Assembly (NCBI RefSeq): GCF_000282195.1
Contig: NZ_AKJT01000103.1
Coordinates: forward strand, 1 to 51,193
Length of the DNA: 51,193 nt
Direction of reading: 5' to 3'
Source of the DNA: Pseudomonas sp. GM18
GTDB lineage: Bacteria > Pseudomonadota > Gammaproteobacteria > Pseudomonadales > Pseudomonadaceae
Below, one piece after another: positions 24,306-33,198 of the stretch. The position numbers were made by a program, and so were the translations under genes. Each line of letters begins with the position of its first letter. Positions within the stretch are counted from its first letter, which is position 1. A model generated the notes under the pieces. That model did no database searches, was not told the origin of the DNA, and saw only the letters and a program-made list of their open reading frames with translations.

Positions 24306-25674
24306 CACTCGTATCGAACGCGACAGTATGGGCGAGTTACAGGTTCCGATTGATGCCTTGTATGGCGCGCAAACCCAGCGCGCGGTGGATAACTTCCCGA
24401 TTAGCGGCAAACCGATGCCCGTGCAGTTCATCCGGGCGCTGATTCTGGCCAAGGCCGCGGCCGCCCGTGCCAACGTCGAACTCAAACAGATCAGCGAATC
24501 TCAGGGCAAAGCCATCGTTGACGCCGCTCAAGGCTTGCTCGAAGGCGATTTCATGCAGCACTTTCCGGTGGATATTTTCCAGACCGGTTCCGGCACCAGT
24601 TCCAACATGAACGCCAACGAAGTGATCGCCACCCTGGCCAGTCGTTTGTTGGGCGAGCCGGTGAATCCCAACGATCACGTCAATTGCGGCCAGAGCAGCA
24701 ATGACATCATCCCGACCACCATCCACGTCAGCGCCGCGTTGACCTTGCATGAGCAGTTGCTGCCGGCGCTGCTGCATCTGGTGCAGGTGATCGAACGCAA
24801 GGCCGAGCAGGTTCATCCGTTTGTCAAAACCGGGCGCACCCATTTGATGGATGCCATGCCGGTGCGCATGAGTCAGGTGCTCAATGGCTGGGCGCAACAG
24901 CTCAAGGCCAATATCGCTCACTTGCAGGATTTGCTGCCAAGCCTGCAATCCCTGGCCCAGGGCGGCACGGCGGTGGGCACCGGGATCAACGCCCATCCGC
25001 AGTTTGCGGCGCGTTTCAGCCAGCAGCTCAGCCATCTGACTCAAGTGCAATTCACGCCGGGCAGGGACCTGTTTGCGCTGATCGGTTCGCAGGACACGGC
25101 GGTCAGCGTTTCCGGGCAGCTCAAGGCCACGGCAGTTTCTCTGATGAAGATTGCCAACGACCTGCGCTGGATGAATTCCGGTCCATTGGCCGGTCTCGGT
25201 GAAATCGAACTCGAAGCCTTGCAGCCGGGCTCATCGATCATGCCCGGCAAGGTCAACCCGGTGATCCCGGAGGCCACCGCGATGGTCGCCGCTCAAGTGA
25301 TCGGCAACGACACAGTCATCACCGTCGCCGGTCAGTCGGGCAATTTCGAGCTGAACGTCATGCTGCCGATCATCGCCCAGAACCTGCTGAGCAGTATCGA
25401 ATTACTGGCCAACGCCAGCCGTCTGCTGGGTGACAAGGCCATTGCCAGCTTTACGGTCAATGAAGCCCGGATCAAGGAAGCTTTGTCGCGTAATCCGATT
25501 CTGGTCACCGCCCTAAACCCGATCATTGGCTACCAAAAAGCCGCCGAAATCGCCAAGAAGGCTTATCAGCAGGGCAGGCCGGTGATTGATGTCGCCCTGG
25601 AACACACCGACCTGACACGCAACCAGCTTGAGGTTTTGCTTGATCCGGAAAAGCTCACCGCAGGCGGCGTGTAA
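24298..25674 (+). CDS. fumC: Class II fumarate hydratase FumC
   Basis: FumC, 458 residues, the iron-independent class II fumarase that interconverts fumarate and malate in the TCA cycle. The superfamily signature GSSIMPGKVNP lies at residues 311-321, with the catalytic-site TGSGTSSNMNANEV and GRTHLMDAMP segments before it. Because it has no Fe-S cluster it can replace class I fumarase when iron is scarce, which suits its place under Fur control. It overlaps fagA by 8 bases and is followed by orfX after 27 bases. Confidence 0.97.
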   Translation: MSNTRIERDSMGELQVPIDALYGAQTQRAVDNFPISGKPMPVQFIRALILAKAAAARANVELKQISESQGKAIVDAAQGLLEGDFMQHFPVDIFQTGSGTSSNMNANEVIATLASRLLGEPVNPNDHVNCGQSSNDIIPTTIHVSAALTLHEQLLPALLHLVQVIERKAEQVHPFVKTGRTHLMDAMPVRMSQVLNGWAQQLKANIAHLQDLLPSLQSLAQGGTAVGTGINAHPQFAARFSQQLSHLTQVQFTPGRDLFALIGSQDTAVSVSGQLKATAVSLMKIANDLRWMNSGPLAGLGEIELEALQPGSSIMPGKVNPVIPEATAMVAAQVIGNDTVITVAGQSGNFELNVMLPIIAQNLLSSIELLANASRLLGDKAIASFTVNEARIKEALSRNPILVTALNPIIGYQKAAEIAKKAYQQGRPVIDVALEHTDLTRNQLEVLLDPEKLTAGGV

Positions 25675-25701
25675 TCACTGCTAGCGCTTTGGAGGCTCAC
25701 C

Positions 25702-26139
25702 ATGGAGTACTGGAAACGCACGATCGAAAGAGCAAATCGCTGCTTCATGCTGGGCGAGCTGGTCGATGCCCGCGAGGCTTACTTGCAGGCATTGGCCCTG
25801 GCGCAGGTGTTGTTCGAGCGCTGGGCGGATGCCGACGAAGCGGTGGCGGCCTGCGTGATTTCCCACCACAACCTGGCAGACCTGCACTTGCGTCTGAACC
25901 AGCCGGAGGAGAGCGCCGAGTACCTGTGCGCAATCCATCAACGGCTGTTGCAGACCATGCAGGACCCGCGACTGTCACCGGCCCTGCGTGAAGCCGCGCT
26001 GCGCCAGAGCAGCAAAACCTACGTCGAACTGCTGAGTTTCATCAGTGAACACGGCGAGTATCCGCGCACCCAGCGACTGCTACGCACCGAAAAGTCGCCC
26101 GCGCATCAGCCTGCGCCCCTACAACATGGAGTTCATTGA
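25702..26139 (+). CDS. OrfX, conserved protein between fumC and sodA
   Basis: A 145-residue protein of unknown function found between fumC and sodA in pseudomonads. It appears all-helical. Two segments resemble tetratricopeptide repeats: FMLGELVDAREAYLQALALA near residue 15 and NLADLHLRLNQPEESAEYLC near residue 58. A protein-binding scaffold role is therefore plausible but inferred. No signal peptide or membrane segment is visible. Its stop codon ends one base before the sodA start, so it is tightly coupled to the superoxide dismutase. Confidence 0.8.
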   Translation: MEYWKRTIERANRCFMLGELVDAREAYLQALALAQVLFERWADADEAVAACVISHHNLADLHLRLNQPEESAEYLCAIHQRLLQTMQDPRLSPALREAALRQSSKTYVELLSFISEHGEYPRTQRLLRTEKSPAHQPAPLQHGVH

Positions 26140-26140
26140 A

Positions 26141-26752
26141 ATGGCTTTTACCTTGCCTGCCTTGCCGTACGCTTACGACGCCCTGGAACCGCACATTGAT
26201 GCGCAGACCATGGAAATCCACTACACCAAACACCACCAGACCTACATCAATAACCTTAACGCTGCAGTCGAGGGCACCGAATTCGCCGAATGGCCCGTGG
26301 AAAAACTGGTGGCAGCTGTCCAGCAATTGCCGGAAAAACTACGTGCAGCGGTGATTAATCAGGGCGGTGGGCATGCCAATCATTCGTTGTTCTGGGAAGT
26401 CATGGCGCCCAGCGATGGTGGCAAGCCTGAGGGTGCGCTGGCCAGGGCGATCGACGAGCAATTGGGTGGCCTCGATAGCTTCAAGGAGGCTTTCACCAAA
26501 GCCGCGCTGACCCGCTTCGGCAGCGGCTGGGCGTGGCTGAGTGTGACGCCGCAAAAGACTTTGATCGTTGAAAGCAGCGGCAATCAGGACAGCCCATTGA
26601 TGAGCGGCAATACGCCGATCCTCGGCCTGGATGTCTGGGAGCACGCTTATTACCTGCGTTATCAGAACCGCCGTCCGGAATACATCAATGCGTTCTACAA
26701 CGTGATCAATTGGCCCGAAGTTGCTGCGCGCTATCAGGCTGCACTGGCTTAA
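26141..26752 (+). CDS. sodA: Superoxide dismutase, Mn type
   Basis: A 203-residue cytoplasmic superoxide dismutase. Metal ligands are His27, His81, Asp164 and His168 (in HYTKHH, GGHANHSLFW and DVWEHAYY). The GGHANHSLFW sequence is the manganese form; iron enzymes usually have an AAQ-type sequence there. Placement in a Fur-repressed operon fits a Mn enzyme made when iron is low. The ATG at 26141 is one base after the orfX stop and gives the standard N-terminus MAFTLPALPYAYDALEP; an upstream in-frame ATG would add 32 residues that overlap orfX and is rejected. Confidence 0.95.
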   Translation: MAFTLPALPYAYDALEPHIDAQTMEIHYTKHHQTYINNLNAAVEGTEFAEWPVEKLVAAVQQLPEKLRAAVINQGGGHANHSLFWEVMAPSDGGKPEGALARAIDEQLGGLDSFKEAFTKAALTRFGSGWAWLSVTPQKTLIVESSGNQDSPLMSGNTPILGLDVWEHAYYLRYQNRRPEYINAFYNVINWPEVAARYQAALA

Positions 26753-26762
26753 AGGGCTGACT

Positions 26763-27656
26763 ATGGGCACTGAAACACTGGCGATCGGCAGTGGGCGGAT
26801 GTTTCGTTACGCACTGGGGTCGCTGTTGCTGCTGGCGGGCATGACGTTATTGGTTGCCCAAGGGCTGACATGGCTGGATCTCGAACCGAAACTGCAGCGC
26901 GCCCTGCAAGGTGGGGTGATCTGCGCCTTGGGCACCGCCTTGGGCGCGGTGCCGGTGCTGGTGATTCGGCGGATGCCTCAGACGCTCAGCGACACACTGC
27001 TGGGTTTCGGGGCCGGAGTGATGCTTGCGGCGACGGCGTTTTCGCTGATCGTTCCGGGCATTGCCGCGGCCGAGAACCTCGGGCTGACGCCTTGGGCGGC
27101 CAGCGGCCTGATCAGCTTCGGCATCATGCTGGGCGCTTTCGGGCTGTTTCTGGTGGATCGCAAAGTGTCTGGCGCCACACCTGAGATGCTCGTGGGGACG
27201 CTGGAACGACCGGTGATTCCGCCGCGAATCTGGTTGTTTGTGTTTGCCATCATCGCCCACAACATCCCCGAGGGCATGGCGGTCGGTGTCTCGGCCGGGG
27301 GTGGCATGCCGGACGCCGACAGCCTGGCCATGGGCATCGCCTTGCAGGACGTGCCGGAAGGGCTGGTGATCGCGTTGGTATTGGCCGGCGCAGGGATGTC
27401 GCGGTTCAAGGCGTTCCTGATCGGCGCCGCATCAGGGGTGGTCGAACCGGTCTTTGCGCTGTTGTGCGCGTGGCTGGTGAGCCTGGCCGAACTGCTGTTG
27501 CCGTTGGGATTAGCACTGGCGGCCGGGGCAATGTTGCTGGTGGTGACTCGCGAAGTCATCCCCGAGTCGCGCCGCCATGGTCACGACAAATTGGCCAGCC
27601 TTGGGCTGCTGATCGGGTTTTGTCTGATGATGGTGATGGATACGGCGTTGGCCTAG
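26763..27656 (+). CDS. ZIP-family metal transporter (GufA-like)
   Basis: A 297-residue inner-membrane metal importer of the ZIP family. Seven or eight hydrophobic segments are visible. The paired metal-site motifs are HNIPEGMAVG (about residue 167) and QDVPEG (about residue 196); the second has Gln-Asp where many ZIPs have His-Asn, as in the GufA subfamily. ZIPs move zinc, manganese or iron inward. It starts 10 bases after sodA, so it may extend the Fur operon and could supply manganese to the dismutase. That link is inference. It is convergent with ptsO. Confidence 0.88.
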   Translation: MGTETLAIGSGRMFRYALGSLLLLAGMTLLVAQGLTWLDLEPKLQRALQGGVICALGTALGAVPVLVIRRMPQTLSDTLLGFGAGVMLAATAFSLIVPGIAAAENLGLTPWAASGLISFGIMLGAFGLFLVDRKVSGATPEMLVGTLERPVIPPRIWLFVFAIIAHNIPEGMAVGVSAGGGMPDADSLAMGIALQDVPEGLVIALVLAGAGMSRFKAFLIGAASGVVEPVFALLCAWLVSLAELLLPLGLALAAGAMLLVVTREVIPESRRHGHDKLASLGLLIGFCLMMVMDTALA

Positions 27657-27665
27657 GGCTGCTAC

Positions 27666-27686
27666 AGGGCGAGCATTACTCGCCCT
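27666..27686. terminator. Hairpin at the ZIP/ptsO junction
   Basis: An exact 8-bp stem (27666-27673 with 27679-27686) with loop CATTA lies across the end of ptsO, whose stop codon falls in the loop. It sits between convergent genes. There is no T-run, so it is a weak terminator candidate. Confidence 0.45.
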
Positions 27687-27948
27687 CGTCGAAGAAGTTA
27701 TTGATCAGCGCCACCAGCGCATCCAGCGCTTCCTGCTCTTGTTCACCTTCGGTTTTCAGGTGGATTGTGGTGCCTTTGCCCGCGGCCAGCATCATCATGG
27801 CCATGATGCTTTTGCCGTCGACCATCGTCTCCGGAGTGCGGCCGGCCCTGATCTGGCACGGGAACTGCCCGGCCACCCCGACGAACTTTGCAGATGCGCG
27901 GGCATGCAGGCCCAGCTTGTTGATGATTTCGATTTCCAGAGCAGGCAT
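27676..27948 (-). CDS. ptsO: Nitrogen PTS phosphocarrier NPr (HPr family)
   Basis: A 90-residue HPr-family protein of the nitrogen phosphotransferase system, which relays phosphate from EI-Ntr (PtsP) to PtsN. The phosphorylated His15 is in GLHARAS. Ser47 (VDGKSIMAMMM) is the position of HPr regulatory serine, though no HPr kinase is implied. It is the last gene of the rpoN-hpf-ptsN-rapZ-ptsO run, 15 bases after rapZ. Confidence 0.95.
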   Translation of the reverse strand: MPALEIEIINKLGLHARASAKFVGVAGQFPCQIRAGRTPETMVDGKSIMAMMMLAAGKGTTIHLKTEGEQEQEALDALVALINNFFDEGE

Positions 27949-27963
27949 CGCGATGTGAATCCT

Positions 27964-28821
27964 TTAGCTGAGGTCGCGGTGGCGAACCTGGACGTTCTTC
28001 AGGGATTGTTGCAGGACCTGACCCAGACGTTCGGTCAGGTAGACGGAGCGGTGATGCCCGCCGGTGCAGCCAATGGCAATGGTGACATAGGCGCGGTTGC
28101 TGGCGGCAAAGCGGGGTAGCCACTTGAGCAAGTAGGAGGAAATGTCCTGGAACATCTCTTCGACATCCGGCTGCGCCGCCAGGTACTCGGCCACCGGTTG
28201 ATCGAGCCCGGACTGTGCCCGCAGCTCCGGTTTCCAGTAAGGGTTGGGCAGGCAGCGCACGTCGAACACCAGATCGGCGTCCACCGGCATGCCACGCTTG
28301 AACCCGAAAGACTCCACCAGAAACGCAGTACCGGGCTCCGGCTGATTCAGCAGGCGCAGCTTGATGGTATCGCGCAGCTGATACAGGTTCAGACTGGTGG
28401 TGTTGACCTTGAGGTCGGCCAGATCGGCGATCGGCCCCAGCAGATTGGTTTCGTCCTCGATTGCCTCCGCCAGCGAGCGATTGGCGCTGCTCAGCGGGTG
28501 ACGACGGCGGGTTTCCGAAAAACGTTTGAGCAGGGTTTCTTCATCGGCGTCCAGATACAGCACATCGCACTGGATATGCCGGCTGCGGACTTCTTCCAGC
28601 AATTCGGGAAACCGTGACAGATGGCTCGGCAAGTTGCGTGCATCGATGGACACGGCCACCAGCGGTTGTGCCAGTTCGGTATGAATCAGCGCGCGTTCGG
28701 CCAGTTCCGGCAACAGGCCGGCAGGCAGGTTGTCGATGCAGTAATAGCCGTTGTCCTCGAGAACATCGAGGGCAGTGCTTTTACCGGAGCCGGAGCGGCC
28801 GCTGACGATGATCAGGCGCAT
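27964..28821 (-). CDS. rapZ: RNase adapter protein RapZ
   Basis: RapZ (YvcJ/YhbJ), 285 residues. It has a Walker A motif at residues 8-15 (GRSGSGKS) and a C-terminal domain ending in the GCTGGHHRSVYLTERL segment, which forms a phosphate or metabolite pocket. In E. coli it binds glucosamine-6-phosphate and guides RNase E to the sRNA GlmZ; in pseudomonads the RNA target is unclear. It starts two bases after ptsN on the same strand. Confidence 0.95.
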   Translation of the reverse strand: MRLIIVSGRSGSGKSTALDVLEDNGYYCIDNLPAGLLPELAERALIHTELAQPLVAVSIDARNLPSHLSRFPELLEEVRSRHIQCDVLYLDADEETLLKRFSETRRRHPLSSANRSLAEAIEDETNLLGPIADLADLKVNTTSLNLYQLRDTIKLRLLNQPEPGTAFLVESFGFKRGMPVDADLVFDVRCLPNPYWKPELRAQSGLDQPVAEYLAAQPDVEEMFQDISSYLLKWLPRFAASNRAYVTIAIGCTGGHHRSVYLTERLGQVLQQSLKNVQVRHRDLS

Positions 28822-28823
28822 GA

Positions 28824-29288
28824 TTAGTGACCGTTTTGCTCGTTCAGGACAACCTTGTACAAGGCTTCGTTGCTCGGGGCGCTGCGCAGTTTTTCACGCA
28901 CCTCCTTGCGATCAAGCATGCTGGCGATCTGGCGCAGCAGCTCCAGGTGCGCATCGGTGGCTGCTTCCGGGACCAGCAGTACAAATAGCAGGTCAACCGG
29001 GGCACCGTCGATGGCGTCGAAATCGATGGGTGCATCCAGGTGCATCAAGGCACTGATGGGCGATTCGCAGCCCTTGAGGCGGCAGTGGGGGATGGCGATA
29101 CCGTTGCCAAAACCGGTGGAACCGAGTTTTTCACGGGCGACCAGACTCTCGAAGACATCCTGCATGGCCAGATCCGGCACTTCGCGATGGATGAGGTTGG
29201 CAATTTGCTCGAGGGCTTTCTTTTTACTGCCGCCCGGCACGTTCACGAGGGAACGGCCGGGGGTCAGGATGCTTTCAAGTCGGATCAT
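28824..29288 (-). CDS. ptsN: Nitrogen PTS EIIA protein PtsN
   Basis: PtsN (EIIA-Ntr), 154 residues, the output of the nitrogen PTS. The phosphorylated His68 is in GIAIPHCRL. The protein does not carry sugar but regulates potassium uptake, carbon-nitrogen balance and sigma-54-dependent genes by its phosphorylation state. It lies between hpf and rapZ, with a 12-base gap after hpf. Confidence 0.96.
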   Translation of the reverse strand: MIRLESILTPGRSLVNVPGGSKKKALEQIANLIHREVPDLAMQDVFESLVAREKLGSTGFGNGIAIPHCRLKGCESPISALMHLDAPIDFDAIDGAPVDLLFVLLVPEAATDAHLELLRQIASMLDRKEVREKLRSAPSNEALYKVVLNEQNGH

Positions 29289-29300
29289 GGGTTGGGAGTG

Positions 29301-29609
29301 TTAACGACCGGTAGCGCCCTGGAGGAGGCTCTGGGTCTTTTCCTTATGCTTTTTGAGTTGTTTATCCAGCTTGTCGGTCAGTGCGTCGATCGCTGCGTAC
29401 ATATCGGTATGTTCCGCGTTAGCGACCACTTCATTCCCGGGAATATGCAGTGTGGCTTCGATTTTCTGCTTGAGCTTCTCGACCGTCATCGTGACCTGCA
29501 CGTTGGTGATCTTGTCGAAATGCCTCTCTAATCGTTCGAGTTTTTCGCCGATGTAGGTGCGAAGAGGTTCGGTCACTTCCAGTTGGTGTCCACTGATGTT
29601 GACTTGCAT
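29301..29609 (-). CDS. hpf: Ribosome hibernation promoting factor (short HPF)
   Basis: A 102-residue HPF/RaiA-family protein that binds the 30S decoding centre and promotes ribosome dimers in stationary phase. The sequence starts MQVNISGHQLEVTEPL and has the basic, beta-alpha-beta body with KITNVQVTMTVEKLKQKIEA. It lacks the long C-terminal domain of Gram-positive HPF. The start at 29609 has an excellent Shine-Dalgarno (AAGGAG on the minus strand); a longer in-frame start lacks one. It follows rpoN after 74 bases containing a hairpin. Confidence 0.95.
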   Translation of the reverse strand: MQVNISGHQLEVTEPLRTYIGEKLERLERHFDKITNVQVTMTVEKLKQKIEATLHIPGNEVVANAEHTDMYAAIDALTDKLDKQLKKHKEKTQSLLQGATGR

Positions 29610-29641
29610 ACAGCTTCTCCTTCGTTGCCAGTGCATAAAGC

Positions 29642-29661
29642 GGTAGATCAGATGATCTACC
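29642..29661 (-). other. Hairpin between rpoN and hpf
   Basis: GGTAGATCA and TGATCTACC form a perfect 9-bp stem with a 2-base loop, extended outward by CCAGT (29628-29632) pairing with ACTGG (29662-29666) across a one-sided bulge. There is no U-tract, so it may be a processing or stability element that lets hpf be expressed differently from rpoN. Confidence 0.5.
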
Positions 29662-29683
29662 ACTGGAACGCTGTGGCGTGGCT

Positions 29684-31177
29684 CTACATCAACCGCTTAC
29701 GTTCGCTCGAAGGCGCGATCCCGAGGGATTCGCGGTACTTGGCGACGGTGCGGCGAGCCACCTGAATGCCTTGTGCCTCCAGTAAACCAGCGATCTTGCT
29801 GTCACTCAACGGCTTTTTCTGATTTTCCGCGGCAACCAGTTTTTTGATGATCGCGCGGATCGCCGTGGACGAGCATTCACCGCCTTCGGAGGTGCTGACG
29901 TGGCTGGAAAAAAAGTATTTCAGTTCATAGATGCCCCGTGGGGTATGCATGAATTTTTGCGTGGTCACCCGTGAAATCGTCGATTCGTGCATGCCCACCG
30001 CTTCGGCGATGTCATGCAGCACCAACGGCTTCATGGCCTCGTCGCCGTACTCCAGGAAGCCGCGTTGATGCTCGACGATCTGGGTGGCCACTTTCATCAG
30101 GGTTTCGTTGCGGCTTTGCAGGCTCTTGATGAACCAGCGAGCCTCCTGCAGCTGATTACGCATGAAGGTGTTATCGGCGCTGGTATCGGCGCGACGTACG
30201 AAGCCGGCGTATTGGGCGTTGACCCGCAGGCGCGGTACCGACTCCTGGTTCAGCTCCACCAGCCAGCGCTCGTTGTCCTTGCGCACGATCACGTCGGGAA
30301 CGACGTATTCGGCTTCGGTGGACTCGATTTGCGAACCCGGGCGCGGGTTGAGGCTCTGGACCAGTTCGATCACCTGGCGCAGTTCATCTTCCTTGAGCTT
30401 CATGCGGCGCATCAGCTGGCTGTAGTCGCGGCTGCCAAGCAGGTCGATGTAATCGGTGACCAGGCGCTTGGCCTCGGTCAGCCAAGGGGTCTTGGCGGGC
30501 AGTTGGCGCAGTTGCAGCAGCAGGCATTCACCGAGGTTGCGGGCGCCGATACCGGCGGGCTCGAATTGCTGGATGCGGTGCAGGACCGCTTCGATTTCGT
30601 CCAGTTCGATGTCCAGTTCCGGATCGAAGGCCTCAAGGATTTCCTCGAGGGTTTCGTCCAGATAGCCCTGATTGTTGATGCAGTCGATCAGGGTCACAGC
30701 GATCAGGCGATCGGTGTCGGACATCGGTGCCAGGTTCAGTTGCCAGAGCAAATGGCTTTGCAGGCTTTCACCGGCCGAAGTACGGGTGGTGAAATCCCAC
30801 TCGTCGTCATCGTTGCTCGGCAGGCTGCTGGCGCTGGTCTGGTAGACGTCTTCCCAGGCGGTATCGACAGGCAATTCATTGGGAATGCGCTCGTTCCAGT
30901 CGCCTTCCTCAAGGTTATCCACCGTCGGGGCGGTTTCCTGGTAGGAGGGTTCCTGAATGTCGGCGCTGGGTTGCTGTTCGGCTTTGTCGGCCAAGGGGTC
31001 GGCGTTATCGAAGTCGTCGCCTTCTTCCTGGCGTTCGAGCATCGGATTGGACTCCAGGGCCTCCTGGATTTCCTGTTGCAGGTCCAGGGTCGACAATTGG
31101 AGCAGGCGGATGGCCTGTTGCAGCTGCGGTGTCATCGTCAGCTGCTGGCCCATTCTCAAGACTAGCGATGGTTTCAT
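29684..31177 (-). CDS. rpoN: RNA polymerase sigma-54 factor
   Basis: RpoN, 497 residues, the alternative sigma factor for -24/-12 promoters that needs an AAA+ activator. Region I is glutamine- and leucine-rich (residues 1-50), an acidic region II follows (about 50-125), and the C-terminus holds the helix-turn-helix and the RpoN box ARRTVAKYRE that reads the -24 element. Length and parts are normal. It is separated from lptB by 184 bases that hold a candidate -10 and an AT-rich inverted repeat, so it probably has its own promoter besides readthrough. Confidence 0.97.
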   Translation of the reverse strand: MKPSLVLRMGQQLTMTPQLQQAIRLLQLSTLDLQQEIQEALESNPMLERQEEGDDFDNADPLADKAEQQPSADIQEPSYQETAPTVDNLEEGDWNERIPNELPVDTAWEDVYQTSASSLPSNDDDEWDFTTRTSAGESLQSHLLWQLNLAPMSDTDRLIAVTLIDCINNQGYLDETLEEILEAFDPELDIELDEIEAVLHRIQQFEPAGIGARNLGECLLLQLRQLPAKTPWLTEAKRLVTDYIDLLGSRDYSQLMRRMKLKEDELRQVIELVQSLNPRPGSQIESTEAEYVVPDVIVRKDNERWLVELNQESVPRLRVNAQYAGFVRRADTSADNTFMRNQLQEARWFIKSLQSRNETLMKVATQIVEHQRGFLEYGDEAMKPLVLHDIAEAVGMHESTISRVTTQKFMHTPRGIYELKYFFSSHVSTSEGGECSSTAIRAIIKKLVAAENQKKPLSDSKIAGLLEAQGIQVARRTVAKYRESLGIAPSSERKRLM

Positions 31178-31254
31178 GGCAGGGGCTTAACACCTTATTC
31201 GCCGGCGCACATGCGCCATCCACTACAGGGCGCCGAAGCGCCAAACATAAGCAA

Positions 31255-31260
31255 ATTATA
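31255..31260 (-). promoter_or_regulatory. Possible -10 element of rpoN
   Basis: The minus strand reads TATAAT here, about 80 bases before the rpoN start. No convincing -35 hexamer lies at 16-18 bases, so the promoter assignment is tentative. Confidence 0.35.
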
Positions 31261-31296
31261 TGCCTGAAACTGAAGTGTTTGCCTAGAGCGCTGTAA

Positions 31297-31323
31297 CAAT
31301 AAAAAACTATTGATTTTTTATTG
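31297..31323. other. AT-rich inverted repeat between lptB and rpoN
   Basis: CAATAAAAAA (31297-31306) and TTTTTTATTG (31314-31323) are exact 10-bp complements around a 7-base loop. The site is 37 bases upstream of the possible rpoN -10 and downstream of the lptB stop. It could be a weak terminator or an UP-like or regulator-binding element. Confidence 0.5.
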
Positions 31324-31361
31324 AGACGAGCACCGAGGCGACTGGCCAGGCACCTCAGTGC

Positions 31362-32086
<725 letters not shown>

Positions 32087-32087
<1 letters not shown>

Positions 32088-32632
32088 TACTGGGTTTTCT
32101 CGTCGGTTTTCTTCTTCGGCTGGATCACCATGTCGATGCGCGGACGCGCCTCGGTGACCTTGTTGCCGGTAGCGCGACCGGCGCTGGCCAGTTTTTTCAC
32201 CGTGTCATAGACGATTTTTTCGCCCTGAGTGACGTTGTTGTCCTTGTCGACAACTTTGGCCTTGTCGATCAGTACGACGCGGTTTTGCGCGGCGTGATAT
32301 TGGATGGTCACGCCCCAACCCTGAACCGGCTTGGTATCGCCAGCAGTTTGCACCTGCTCGAAGTACGCCAGGTTGCCCACCGAGGTCACCACGTCGATGT
32401 CGCCAGTCGGGGTGCGAGTGATGGTCACGGTGTTGCCGGTGACCTTCATCGAGCCCTGGGTGATGATCACGTCACCTTTATAGGTGGCAACGCCATTCTT
32501 GTCGTCCAGTTGGGCGTCGTCGGCCTGAATGCGGATAGGCTGCTGCTGATCGTTCGGCAGAGCCCAGGCGCTCACGCTTCCCAGTGCTGCGCCCAGACTG
32601 AGCAAAATAGGGAGAGTTTTAACGAGCCTCAT
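32087..32632 (-). CDS. lptA: LPS transport periplasmic protein LptA (LptH)
   Basis: A 181-residue periplasmic protein with a signal peptide ending near ALGSVSAWA (about residue 24). The body is an OstA-like beta-jellyroll (PIRIQADDAQLDDKNGVATYKGDV...), which forms the bridge passing LPS from LptC to LptD. The pseudomonad version is often called LptH. The C-terminus is Lys-rich. It overlaps lptC by 14 bases and lptB by one base, so the three are translationally coupled. Confidence 0.95.
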
Positions 32633-33191
32633 ACTGTCCTCTTACGTTCGATAGCAGGTGTATCCTGCTTTCTTTCAAGTACGCTTTCATTCCGTTGCCT
32701 GTCGATACACCGCCGGCGCCGTCGATTCTAACGGGTTGCTCGGTCTGCGCATATTGCTGCTGCGGGAACACTGTCATACGGGTGGTGGTAATCAGGGTTT
32801 TGCGGTTTTTCTCGTCGAAACGCGTGATACGTACCGAGTCAATCAGCTCAACCTGAGTGCCGTCCGGGTTGACTTCGCCGCGCTCGCTCTGGACGTGCCA
32901 GGGGAACTCGGTGCCGCGAAACATGTTCAGGTCAGGATTGGTCAGCAACGTCACTTCGGTCGCCTTCAGGTGTTCGACCTTGTCCGAGGTCATCTCGTAT
33001 TGCAGTTTGCCATCGGGCAGATACTGCACACTGTGGGCGTTGGTGGCGTAGTAATCGATCATGGTTTCATCGACATGCGCCACTTGCTTGTCGAGGAAGC
33101 GTTCCGGGCTGATGTTCCAGTAGCCGACCGCAGCGAATAGCGCTGCGATGCAACCGAATATCAGGATGTTGCGAATCTTTTTGCTCAGCAT
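32619..33191 (-). CDS. lptC: LPS export system protein LptC
   Basis: LptC, 190 residues, a bitopic inner-membrane protein with one N-terminal membrane segment (about residues 7-25) and a periplasmic jellyroll that receives LPS from LptB2FG and passes it to LptA. The ATG at 33191 gives the usual MLSKKIRN start; a longer in-frame start would add 11 residues overlapping kdsC. It begins 7 bases after kdsC. Confidence 0.93.
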   Translation of the reverse strand: MLSKKIRNILIFGCIAALFAAVGYWNISPERFLDKQVAHVDETMIDYYATNAHSVQYLPDGKLQYEMTSDKVEHLKATEVTLLTNPDLNMFRGTEFPWHVQSERGEVNPDGTQVELIDSVRITRFDEKNRKTLITTTRMTVFPQQQYAQTEQPVRIDGAGGVSTGNGMKAYLKESRIHLLSNVRGQYEAR

Positions 33192-33198
33192 GATGGGC

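Noticed and set aside
26045..26140. 32-residue N-terminal extension of SodA
   Set aside because: It overlaps orfX, and the known SOD N-terminus starts at the ATG at 26141.
31178..31361. Sigma-54 (-24/-12) promoter for rpoN autoregulation
   Set aside because: I looked for GG and GC elements 10 bases apart on the minus strand and found TGGC sequences but no TTGCA partner at the right spacing.
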